DNA of 64,000 bases from a candidate division TA06 bacterium (GTDB lineage Bacteria; Edwardsbacteria; AC1; EtOH8): positions 62,001 to 126,000 of the forward strand of contig JACRJI010000013.1 in assembly GCA_016235665.1 (NCBI GenBank). Reading direction: 5' to 3'. Each line of letters opens with the position of its first letter. Position 1 is the first letter of the stretch. A program made the translations under genes and the position numbers. The notes under the pieces are model-generated. The model did no database searches and was not told the DNA's origin. It worked only from the letters and a program-made list of their open reading frames with translations. Shown piece by piece: positions 56,910 to 64,000 of the stretch.

Positions 56910-58010
56910 ATGACAAAAGTTGAATTCCTGGACCTGCCCGCCCAGTACCAAAGCATCAAGCCCGAGATAGACGCCGCCATGGCCGCCGTGGTCTCTACCG
57001 GCGGCTTTGTGCTGGGCAAGACCGTGGCCGACCTCGAGCAGTCGGTGGCTAAATTTGCGGGCGCCAAATACGGCATCGGGGTGAACTCCGGCACCGACGC
57101 CCTGTACCTTTTGCTAAAAGCCGCCGGGGTCAAGGCCGGGGATGAGGTCATCACCACGCCCTTCACCTTCATCGCCACCGCCGAGGTGGTCTGCTGGCTT
57201 GACGCCAAACCGGTGTTCGCCGACATCCGCCCGGACACGTTGAACATCGACCCCAAAAAGATAGAGGCCGCCATCACCCCGCGCACCAAGGCCGTCATCC
57301 CGGTCCACCTGTACGGCCAGGCGGCGGAGATGGACCAGATCAAGGCCCTGGCCCAAAAGCACAACCTGAAGATCATCGAGGACTGCGCTCAGAGCCTGGG
57401 GGCATCTTACCGCGGCAGGCAGACCGGATCCCTGGGCCACCTGGCCGCCTTCAGTTTTTACCCCACCAAGAACCTGGGCGCCTACGGCGACGGCGGCCTG
57501 GTGCTGACCGATGACGAGGCGCTGTATAATGAAGTGAAAATGCTGCGCCAGCACGGCCAGGACAAGAAGTATCACCACGCCAAGCTGGGGATGAACTCCC
57601 GGCTGGATGCATTGCAGGCCGCGGTTCTTTTGGTCAAACTGAAACACCTGGACAAATGGAACCAGAGGCGCCGGGAGCTGGCCGCCCGTTATACGTCCGC
57701 TTTCACCGGTATCGCCGGCATCACGCCGCCGGTTTCCCTGGACCACAACGTTCACATCTATCACCAGTACACCATCAGGGCCAAGGACCGGGGAGCATTG
57801 GAGGAGCGCCTTACCAAGCAGGGCATCCCTTACGCCATTCACTATCCCATCGCGCTGCACCTGCAGCCGGCCTTTGAGTTCCTGGGCCTTAAGGAAGGTT
57901 CTCTGCCGGAGGCCGAGTTGGCGGCTAAAGAAGTGCTGTCCCTGCCCATCTATCCCGAGATGAAGGAAGAACAGCAGGATGCGGTGATCGCAGCAGTGAA
58001 GGGGCATTAA
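56910..58010 (+). CDS. DegT/DnrJ/EryC1 family sugar aminotransferase
   Basis: This 366-residue protein has the family features: VEFLDLPAQYQSIKPEI at the start, NSGTDALYLLLKAAGV, EDCAQSLGASYRGRQTG and the PLP lysine in FYPTKNLGAYGDGG. Such enzymes add amino groups to nucleotide sugars for O-antigen or other surface glycans. The C-terminus ends PIYPEMKEEQQDAVIAAVK. No other nucleotide-sugar gene lies nearby. GC content is back to the local norm, unlike the gene upstream. Confidence 0.93.
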   Translation: MTKVEFLDLPAQYQSIKPEIDAAMAAVVSTGGFVLGKTVADLEQSVAKFAGAKYGIGVNSGTDALYLLLKAAGVKAGDEVITTPFTFIATAEVVCWLDAKPVFADIRPDTLNIDPKKIEAAITPRTKAVIPVHLYGQAAEMDQIKALAQKHNLKIIEDCAQSLGASYRGRQTGSLGHLAAFSFYPTKNLGAYGDGGLVLTDDEALYNEVKMLRQHGQDKKYHHAKLGMNSRLDALQAAVLLVKLKHLDKWNQRRRELAARYTSAFTGIAGITPPVSLDHNVHIYHQYTIRAKDRGALEERLTKQGIPYAIHYPIALHLQPAFEFLGLKEGSLPEAELAAKEVLSLPIYPEMKEEQQDAVIAAVKGH

Positions 58011-58028
58011 GTATAAAGGGGAACTAAT

Positions 58029-58193
58029 CAACCACAAAAGGCACAAAGGACACAAAAATGGAAATAAACATTTTGGTCCTGCTGTACGATAGCCTATTTT
58101 AATCTTTATATTATTTTTATGGACAGGAAACTTGGAATAAATGTGCATAATTATAGAAATATATTTTGTGTTTTATGTGCTTTCTGTGGCTAA
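58029..58193. repeat. Class C inverted repeat element
   Basis: Left ACCACAAAAGGCACAAAGGA, right TTTATGTGCTTTCTGTGGCT; about 165 bases with an AT-rich centre and no reading frame. It is the only content of the gap between the aminotransferase and rarA. Confidence 0.7.
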
Positions 58194-58200
58194 TTAAAAA

Positions 58201-59517
58201 ATGAACAAAAAACAAACCGACATATTCCCCCAGGCTGACGTTCCCCAGGCCAACGTCCCCCTGGCCGACCGGATGCGGCCCCGCACCTTGGACGAGGTGG
58301 TGGGCCAGGAGCACCTGATCGGGCCGGGCAAGGTGCTTAGGAATCTTATAGAGTCCGGGCAGATCCCCTCGCTTATCTTCTGGGGGCCGCCAGGCTCGGG
58401 CAAGACCACTTTGGCCCGGGTGCTGGCCAACACCGTCCAGGCCAACTTCGTGGAGTTCTCGGCGGTGACCTCGGGCATCAAGGAGATCAAGGAGGTCATC
58501 AAGGAGGCCGAGCAGAAGCGGGCGGTGCGGGGCGCGCGCACCATCCTCTTCGTGGACGAGATCCACCGCTTCAATAAGGCCCAGCAGGACGCCTTTCTGC
58601 CCCACGTGGAAAAGGGCACGGTGGTGCTTATCGGGGCCACCACCGAGAACCCCTCGTTCGAGGTGATCTCGGCCTTGCTGTCCCGTTCCAAAGTGCTGAT
58701 ACTGAAGGGGCTGGAGGCTGCCCACATACTTTCGATATTGCAGAGAGCGATCAACAGCGAACTCGGCCTCAAACCCCTTCAAGTGACCGCTGAGTCCGAT
58801 GCTCTGGAGTTCATCTCCCAGGCCTGCCAGGGCGACGCCCGCACCGCGCTCAATGCATTGGAGATCGCTGTCTCCATGGCCAAGCCCGATGCTTCCGGGA
58901 GGCTGACAGTGACACTGCACCTGGCCGAGGAGGCCATGCAAAAGAAATCCCTGCTCTACGACAAGGCCGGGGAGGAGCACTACAACCTGATCTCGGCCCT
59001 GCACAAGTCCCTGCGCGACTCCGACCCCGACGGATCGCTGTACTGGCTGGCCCGGATGCTGGCCTCGGGCGAAGATCCGCTTTACGTGGCCCGGCGGATG
59101 ATCCGCTTTGCCGCCGAGGACATCGGCCTGGCCGACCCCAATGCCCTGCTGATAGCCAACCAGGCCAAGGACACTTATCACTTCCTGGGCTCCCCCGAGG
59201 GCGAGCTGGCTTTGGCCCAGGCCTGCCTTTATTTAGCCCTGGCTCCCAAGAGCAACTCGGTCTACAAGGCCTACGGCGCGGTGCAGCGGGAGATCGAACA
59301 AAGCGGGGCCATGCCGGTGCCGCTGGTGATCCGCAACGCGGTCACCAAGCTGATGAAGGAGGTGGGTTACGGGGCCGGTTACCGTTACGCCCACGACGAA
59401 CCGGACGCCAAGGTGGACCAGCAGCACCTGCCGGACGAGATCAAAAATAAGAAATTCTATTCCCCCTCCGACCGGGGCTGGGAGGGCCGGAAGAAAAAAG
59501 AGCGGGAAGGGAATTGA
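58201..59517 (+). CDS. rarA: Replication-associated recombination protein RarA/MgsA
   Basis: This 438-residue AAA+ ATPase has [20 protein letters not shown], Walker [15 protein letters not shown], Walker [17 protein letters not shown], sensor [11 protein letters not shown] and the C-terminal MgsA segment [18 protein letters not shown]. It acts at stalled forks, close to DNA polymerase and RecA. The N-terminus has an uncommon repeat of [14 protein letters not shown]. Confidence 0.95.
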   Translation: MNKKQTDIFPQADVPQANVPLADRMRPRTLDEVVGQEHLIGPGKVLRNLIESGQIPSLIFWGPPGSGKTTLARVLANTVQANFVEFSAVTSGIKEIKEVIKEAEQKRAVRGARTILFVDEIHRFNKAQQDAFLPHVEKGTVVLIGATTENPSFEVISALLSRSKVLILKGLEAAHILSILQRAINSELGLKPLQVTAESDALEFISQACQGDARTALNALEIAVSMAKPDASGRLTVTLHLAEEAMQKKSLLYDKAGEEHYNLISALHKSLRDSDPDGSLYWLARMLASGEDPLYVARRMIRFAAEDIGLADPNALLIANQAKDTYHFLGSPEGELALAQACLYLALAPKSNSVYKAYGAVQREIEQSGAMPVPLVIRNAVTKLMKEVGYGAGYRYAHDEPDAKVDQQHLPDEIKNKKFYSPSDRGWEGRKKKEREGN

Positions 59518-59544
59518 ACGATCCCCGATTTTTCCCAAAAACAC

Positions 59545-59573
59545 TTGACTTTGGTGTTTTCTGTTATTATAAT
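59545..59573 (+). promoter_or_regulatory. Near-consensus promoter of the metalloprotease gene
   Basis: TTGACT and TATAAT are 17 bases apart, 51 bases before the start codon. Confidence 0.88.
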
Positions 59574-59623
59574 GAAGTGTTGAAATTTATCCGAAATCAT
59601 AAACTTTTGGAGGACTTGATAGA

Positions 59624-61447
59624 ATGAAACTGAAGAATATTCTTATGGCGCTGTGTCTGCTGGCTGTGGCCGCGGTCTCCTTCGCCATGCCGCCGTTTCA
59701 GGGCATTCAGGAACCCGAAGCCTTGAAGGTTATGCGTCTGCAGGGAATGGACAGCCCCCTGCGCGGACATGAAAGGGAACTGAGCCTCAAATCCAAATCG
59801 GCCAAGATCTCCGGCAGCCGCAGCTACCCAGTGGTGATGGGCTACTTCACCGACCTGGCGGCTACCAACACCCAGGCCGACTTTCAGAACCTGCTGTTCA
59901 ACACCGGGACTCAGGTCAAATCCGTCAACAACTACTACCGCGACATGTCTTACAACGCCATGAGCTGTTCGGGTGCTGTTGATATCTGGCGCACCAGCAA
60001 CAATACGGTTTCTTATTATGGCGGCGGGAATTACGGGATGAACGGTGGAACTACCGCCAACACATACGAGTTCATTAAAAAAGTGCTGGCCCATGCCGAC
60101 TCTTTCGTGGATTTTTCCACCGGTTATGACCAGAACGACGACGGTTATGTGGATGTCCTGTGGGTGGTCCATGCCGGCAAGGGTGCGGAGGAGACAGGCA
60201 GCGTCAACAATATTTGGTCACATAGTTTTTACTTGTCAGGTTATGGCAGTGGTGCCACCTATTATACCACCAACGATCCATGGCCGGGTCACGCCGGGCA
60301 GTATATGAAGATTGACGATTACATCATCATGCCGGAGCGCACCAATTATGCCGACGGGAATGCAGGTAATACCGAGCAAATAGGCTGCGGAGTATTCTGC
60401 CATGAGTTCGGCCATGCCATTGGACTGCCGGATCTCTATGATACCGATGCCTATGGTTATGGTTCCGGCTCCGGCCTGGGCAACTGGTCTTTGATGGCCG
60501 GCGGTTCCTGGGGCGGAAACGGCATCACCAACGCTCGGCCGGCGGCGTTGGATGTCTGGGCCCGGCGCTTTCTGGGCTGGGCTAGTCCCGCTCTGGTGAC
60601 CAACGACAACCTTTACACTGTAAACGGAATCATGGCCACGGCCACGGGCAGCAGCTACAAGCTGGCCAGGCTAGGGTCCGACACTACTAAACAATTCTGG
60701 CTGATTGAGAACCGCTACGAACTGGGGATGGGTCCGGTCAGCAGCGTCCGCTGGGATTCCCTGCTTCTGTCCACTTCTCCGGGCGGCCTGGCCATCTACC
60801 ACATAGACAGCACCTATACCACCACCACCTACCTTTCCAACAACACCGTCAACAATAAGTATACCAGCGGCGGCGTGGCCCGGCCCTATGGCGTGGCCAT
60901 GGAGGAGACCGACATGACCACTGCCGGGTATTCTTCGGAACTGTGGAACGGCAGCAGCAGCGACGCTGCAGATATTTGGATGTCATCCACCCAGGCCAGC
61001 TTCGACAGCAACGGCACTGCCTATCCGGTCACCTACCTCAACGGTACTTCATCGACCACCGGAGGGTCCCACACCATGACCGCTATCCGGGCCATCCCGG
61101 CCGGCTCGGCCGCCATGGCTTGCAGCATGTTCGTAGCCGTTCCCACCGGGGTGGAGGGCCAGCCCCAGGCCGGACCGATGCCGGAGGCCTTCGTTCTCGG
61201 CAACTCATATCCCAACCCGGCCAAAGGCCAGATTACTTTCAGTTATCAATTACCCAAAGCCGGACGGGCCAGTTTGGAAATATACAATATGCTGGGACAA
61301 ACTGTACAGAAGTTCGACCTGGGATTTAAGCCCGCCGGAACACACAGCCTGAATTGGAATACATCGCAACAGGTCCAGGGTGTATATTTCTACCGCCTTC
61401 AGTCTGGTGATTACAGCAGTACCAAGAAATTGGTGGTGGTGAAATAA
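59624..61447 (+). CDS. M6-type secreted metalloprotease with C-terminal sorting domain
   Basis: This 607-residue protein has a Sec signal (ALCLLAVAAVSFAM). The zinc site is CHEFGHAIGLPDLYD (His260, Glu261, His264) with VVMGYFTDLAAT and FSTGYDQNDDGYVDVLWVVH before it, as in the immune-inhibitor-A-like M6 family. After the catalytic domain (to about residue 500) comes a linker and a C-terminal Ig-like domain (LGNSYPNPAKGQITFSYQLP, EIYNMLGQTVQKF, GVYFYRLQSG, KKLVVVK) that is a type-A/FlgD-like sorting signal. Predicted to be exported and to degrade external proteins. It has its own promoter and terminator. Confidence 0.88.
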   Translation: MKLKNILMALCLLAVAAVSFAMPPFQGIQEPEALKVMRLQGMDSPLRGHERELSLKSKSAKISGSRSYPVVMGYFTDLAATNTQADFQNLLFNTGTQVKSVNNYYRDMSYNAMSCSGAVDIWRTSNNTVSYYGGGNYGMNGGTTANTYEFIKKVLAHADSFVDFSTGYDQNDDGYVDVLWVVHAGKGAEETGSVNNIWSHSFYLSGYGSGATYYTTNDPWPGHAGQYMKIDDYIIMPERTNYADGNAGNTEQIGCGVFCHEFGHAIGLPDLYDTDAYGYGSGSGLGNWSLMAGGSWGGNGITNARPAALDVWARRFLGWASPALVTNDNLYTVNGIMATATGSSYKLARLGSDTTKQFWLIENRYELGMGPVSSVRWDSLLLSTSPGGLAIYHIDSTYTTTTYLSNNTVNNKYTSGGVARPYGVAMEETDMTTAGYSSELWNGSSSDAADIWMSSTQASFDSNGTAYPVTYLNGTSSTTGGSHTMTAIRAIPAGSAAMACSMFVAVPTGVEGQPQAGPMPEAFVLGNSYPNPAKGQITFSYQLPKAGRASLEIYNMLGQTVQKFDLGFKPAGTHSLNWNTSQQVQGVYFYRLQSGDYSSTKKLVVVK

Positions 61448-61597
61448 TTCCCGGGGAGCAATTACCGGACGCAGGCTTCGACAAAGGCTCAATCGAACGA
61501 TTCCAGCAGATTTTACTGATCGTAAAAAACATTTGAAATTCATTCTTCAACAGATCGTCATCAATAGGCAATATACCAGAAAATAATTTTTTTAAGG

Positions 61598-61628
61598 GAC
61601 GCCGGGACAAAATCCCGGCGTCTTTTTA
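61598..61628 (+). terminator. Intrinsic terminator after the metalloprotease gene
   Basis: GACGCCGGGA, loop CAAAA, TCCCGGCGTC, then TTTTTATT. Confidence 0.9.
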
Positions 61629-61692
61629 TTCTTAAGCCCTAACCTGATGTCATTAAAGCAATAGGGGCGACGGGCAAAGTTGATTTTAACAC

Positions 61693-61721
61693 TTGACAAA
61701 TATATATTTTTTAGATATACT
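61693..61721 (+). promoter_or_regulatory. Consensus promoter of rplM-rpsI
   Basis: TTGACA and TATACT are 17 bases apart, with an AT-rich spacer, 87 bases before the rplM start. Confidence 0.92.
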
Positions 61722-61808
61722 TACTATCTTTACTGGAAAACCAGCCCTTGAATATATAACAGCTTTGGGGGCTTATAATTAGCTAATTCAGGAGGACCAA
61801 AGATATCT

Positions 61809-62237
61809 ATGAAGACCTATGTAGCCAAAAAGGGCGAACTGGATCAAAAATGGTTTCTGGTCGATGCCAGCGGGATCCCGCTGGGGCGGCTGGCATCCAA
61901 GGTGGCCCATGTGCTGCGGGGCAAGGGCAAGCCGCAATATACCCCCAATCTGGACTGCGGCGATCACGTGGTGATCGTCAACGCGGCCAAGGTGCGGCTG
62001 ACCGGCAGCAAACTGCAGAACAAGACGCTTAAGCGCCACAGCGGTTTTCAGGGCGGCCTGCGGACCGACAAGTACCAGGACCTGATGGTTCAGCGGCCGG
62101 AGAAGGTGATAGAACTGGCGGTCAAGGGTATGCTGCCCAAGACCACCCTGGCCCGCTCCAATTTCAGCAAACTGCATGTCTACGCCGGGGACGAGCATCC
62201 CCACGCCGCCCAGGGCCCCAAGGCAGTGACCCTGTAA
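61809..62237 (+). CDS. rplM: 50S ribosomal protein L13
   Basis: This 142-residue protein has KTYVAKKGELDQKWFLVDAS, GRLASKVAHVLRGKGK and GMLPKTTLARSNFSKLHVYA, the L13 hallmarks. It binds 23S rRNA early in large-subunit assembly. A strong RBS (AGGAGG) precedes the ATG, and rpsI follows after 48 bases as usual. The pair is driven by a consensus promoter. Confidence 0.98.
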   Translation: MKTYVAKKGELDQKWFLVDASGIPLGRLASKVAHVLRGKGKPQYTPNLDCGDHVVIVNAAKVRLTGSKLQNKTLKRHSGFQGGLRTDKYQDLMVQRPEKVIELAVKGMLPKTTLARSNFSKLHVYAGDEHPHAAQGPKAVTL

Positions 62238-62285
62238 TCTTTTTACAGTAAAATTCCTCTACCCCATAAAATATTAGGAGGTTCA

Positions 62286-62678
62286 ATGGACCAGGCTGTT
62301 TTCAAAGCAACCGGAAGACGCAAACGTTCGGTGGCCCAGGTTAAAATGGTTCCCGGCCAGGGGAAGATCATCATCAACGAGAGGACCTGCGAGGATTACC
62401 TTTGCCGGCCCACCTTGGTGATGCAGGTCAAGCGGCCCTTTGAGCTGACCGCTACCGTAGGCAAGTACGACATCACTGCCAAGGTGGACGGCGGAGGCAT
62501 AGCCGGCCAGGCCGGAGCCCTTACTTTGGGCATCTCCCGGGCCCTGCTGTTGGCCTCCCAGGAAATGCGGCCACCGCTTAAATCCAACGGCCTGCTGACC
62601 CGCGATCCCCGGGAAAAAGAGCGCAAGAAATACGGACAGAAAAAGGCCCGCAAGCGCTTCCAGTTCTCCAAGCGTTAA
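62286..62678 (+). CDS. rpsI: 30S ribosomal protein S9
   Basis: This 130-residue protein begins with FKATGRRKRSVAQVKMVPGQ and ends with the basic tail KARKRFQFSKR, which contacts P-site tRNA. The GGGIAGQAGALTLGISRAL segment is the conserved S9 core. An AGGAGG RBS precedes it. It is co-transcribed with rplM. Confidence 0.98.
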   Translation: MDQAVFKATGRRKRSVAQVKMVPGQGKIIINERTCEDYLCRPTLVMQVKRPFELTATVGKYDITAKVDGGGIAGQAGALTLGISRALLLASQEMRPPLKSNGLLTRDPREKERKKYGQKKARKRFQFSKR

Positions 62679-62686
62679 TATCAACG

Positions 62687-62718
62687 AGCTTACAGCTTTA
62701 AGCCTAAGGCTGTAAGCT
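62687..62718. repeat. Hairpin AGCTTACAGC/GCTGTAAGCT after rpsI
   Basis: A 10-bp stem with a 12-base loop. Only a few Ts follow (TTATC), so it may be a weak terminator or a repeat related to the inverted repeat at 8080-8115. Confidence 0.55.
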
Positions 62719-62838
62719 TTATCACACACGTCCGATCAAATCCCCGGGCGGGGGTGTCACCGGCGGCCAAAGGCCTCAGGTGATCCTGTCCGGTTTCGGG
62801 CGGAGGAACAACCAACAAAAAATCAGGAGGATCTTTAC

Positions 62839-63795
62839 TTGGCCAATTACACCATCAAAGACCTGCTGGAGGCCGGAGTCCATTTCGGCCACCAGGCTCC
62901 CCGCTGGAACCCCAAGATGAAGAAGTTCATCTTTGATGAGCGCGACGGCATCCACATCATCGACCTGCAGAAGACCATGAAATGCCTGGAGACCTCGCTC
63001 AATACCATCAGCAAGCTGGCCGAGCAGGGCGAAGAGTTCATGTTCGTGGGCACCAAGAAACAGGCGGCCGACGTCATCAGGGAAGAGGCTATGCGCTGCC
63101 AGATGCACTATGTGGCGGAACGCTGGCTGGGCGGACTGCTGACCAACTTCGCCACCATCCAGAAAAGCATCCGCCGGTTAAAAGATTTGGACAAACTGTC
63201 GGAAGCCAATTTTGCCGGATATACCAAAAAGGAGATCCTGGGCCTGGAACGGGAGCAGAAGAAACTGGAGACCGTGCTCTGCGGCGTCAAGGAAATGCAC
63301 CGGCTGCCGGGTGTGGTTTTCGTGGTGGACTGCAAAAAGGAGAAGCTGGCCATAGCCGAGGCCACCAGGCTGGAAGTGCCAGTGGTGGCCATGGTGGACA
63401 CCAACGTTGATCCCGACGGTATCACCTATCCCATTCCGGCCAACGACGACGCCCTGCGCTCCATCAAGCTGATCACCGCCCTGGTGGCCGACGCCATCAT
63501 CGACGGGCGGGCCAGGTTCCAGAAGGAGCAGGAAGCCCATCACCAGTCGGCAGCCGAGGGCAAGGAAGCTCCGGGCGGAGCCGCCGCCCCCAAACGGCAT
63601 CTTTCGGACCGCCGTCCCCCCAGGCCCCAGACCGGCCGGAGCAATGACGGCCGGGGCGGAGATAACCGGGGCTCGGGCCCCCGCCGTGACGGACAATCCT
63701 CCCCCGGCCGCGGGGGAAGCGGACCCAGGACCGGAGGGGCTCATTCACCCAAGCCGGTGGCCCATGCCTCCCACAAGGCCGAAGAGAAGAAATAA
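62839..63795 (+). CDS. rpsB: 30S ribosomal protein S2 with a long C-terminal extension
   Basis: A TTG start is chosen because AGGAGG lies eight bases before it, and it restores the conserved ANYTIKDLLEAGVHFGHQ N-terminus. S2 motifs include RWNPKMKKFIF, IIDLQKT, VGTKKQAADVI and ERWLGGLLTNFATI, then VVAMVDTNVDPDGI. Core S2 ends near residue 235. The last 80 residues are a Gly/Pro/Arg/Ser-rich tail (GRSNDGRGGDNRGSGPRRDG) predicted to be disordered. The gene tsf, which usually follows, is beyond the window or not here. Confidence 0.96.
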   Translation: MANYTIKDLLEAGVHFGHQAPRWNPKMKKFIFDERDGIHIIDLQKTMKCLETSLNTISKLAEQGEEFMFVGTKKQAADVIREEAMRCQMHYVAERWLGGLLTNFATIQKSIRRLKDLDKLSEANFAGYTKKEILGLEREQKKLETVLCGVKEMHRLPGVVFVVDCKKEKLAIAEATRLEVPVVAMVDTNVDPDGITYPIPANDDALRSIKLITALVADAIIDGRARFQKEQEAHHQSAAEGKEAPGGAAAPKRHLSDRRPPRPQTGRSNDGRGGDNRGSGPRRDGQSSPGRGGSGPRTGGAHSPKPVAHASHKAEEKK

Positions 63796-63856
63796 GCCCA
63801 TTTGATCATCAAATCATTCGGGGATGCCCAGCAGGCAATAAAACTAAGATACCGTT

Positions 63857-63921
63857 GACAGGATTTACAGGATTTTAATTTTAGTTTGTGATCAATCCCG
63901 TGAAATCATGTTCATCCTGTC
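63857..63921. repeat. Inverted repeat GACAGGATTTACAGGAT...ATCCTGTC
   Basis: Arms GACAGGATTTACAGGAT and ATCATGTTCATCCTGTC around a 31-base centre. It lies after rpsB. Remaining bases to 64000 show no gene. Confidence 0.65.
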
Positions 63922-64000
63922 TATCCCCGGGAATACCTAATAGTAATATAATTTCAACAACTCCAATTCAATAATTTCAAATCTGGATATAAAATGTCCT

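Larger units (their letters stand above)
61448..61808. other. Noncoding interval between protease and rplM
   Basis: It holds about 150 bases with no recognised gene, then a terminator, a strong promoter and the rplM leader of about 80 bases. No small gene is convincing. The leader (61722-61800) has the segment CAGCCCTTGAATATATAACAG, and no obvious ribosomal-protein binding site was drawn. Confidence 0.7.

Noticed and set aside
62735-62838. A structured rpsB leader (S2-binding element or riboswitch)
   Set aside because: The GGGTGTCACC and AGGTGATCC segments can pair weakly, but no convincing conserved fold could be drawn by eye.

Overview
The window is 64 kb of bacterial chromosome with compact, almost entirely plus-strand gene layout, GC-rich codons and many short intergenic palindromes. 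Lipid A/Kdo and LPS-transport genes (kdsA, kdsD, an LpxL-type acyltransferase, LptC- and LptA-like genes), MlaE/MlaF, and signal-peptide proteins that look like outer-membrane barrels show a Gram-negative cell envelope. Two secreted proteins end in FlgD-like/type-A sorting domains, glycolysis uses a long PPi-type phosphofructokinase, and HPr kinase sits beside sigma-54. This mix suggests an uncultured lineage near the FCB or WOR-3/TA06/Edwardsbacteria group rather than a Proteobacterium. That placement is inference from gene content; no marker phylogeny was possible. The stop codons TAA, TAG and TGA are all used normally.

Layout. 1-5 kb: end of a transaldolase and a split transketolase, whose two halves are separated by an aldo/keto reductase and a lipoprotein. 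5-13.4 kb: two PLP aminotransferases, tRNA-Ala, then serC, a kelch lipoprotein, serA and a DUF1015 gene (serine synthesis). 13.5-21 kb: yicC, a barrel protein with a CsgG-like tail, gmk, rpoZ, coaBC, a type-4 uracil-DNA glycosylase and dnaB. 21-24.4 kb: mlaE and mlaF split by two other genes, then tRNA-Phe and tRNA-Asp on the minus strand. 24.5-37.3 kb: a barrel protein, comF, PPi-PFK fused to a cyclic-nucleotide-binding domain, secreted proteins, class II aldolase, a cytidylate-kinase-like gene, gapA and a large phosphoesterase-thioredoxin-CcdA fusion. 37.4-55.7 kb: an expanded version of the kds-lpt-rpoN-hpf-pts supercluster (kdsA, kdsD, lpxL, lptC, lptA, rpoN, lipA, hpf, hprK, GH57, ptsH, ptsI), interrupted by a DUF559 nuclease, a DUF5674 pair, AT-rich genes and a decayed MNT/HEPN toxin-antitoxin module. 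55.8-64 kb: an AT-rich PD-(D/E)XK-like nuclease, a DegT aminotransferase, rarA, an M6-type protease, rplM-rpsI and rpsB.

How the genes work together. Central carbon metabolism (PPi-PFK, FBA, GAPDH, transketolase, transaldolase) feeds serine synthesis and the Kdo/LPS branch. HprK, HPr (with both His15 and Ser46) and Enzyme I form a phosphorelay that is probably regulatory, because no sugar-specific EII gene is visible here. RpoN and the hibernation factor lie in the same cluster.

The most unusual things in the window are: the PPi-PFK/cNMP fusion; the phosphoesterase-Trx-Trx-CcdA fusion with degenerate metal-site motifs; a DUF559 nuclease gene framed by members of a palindromic repeat family that occurs about 13 times here; a decayed MNT/HEPN module lying between two copies of the GH57 gene start; and a CsgG-like domain attached to a barrel protein and repeated in a separate lipoprotein. 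All domain names come from reading motifs by eye, without database searches.
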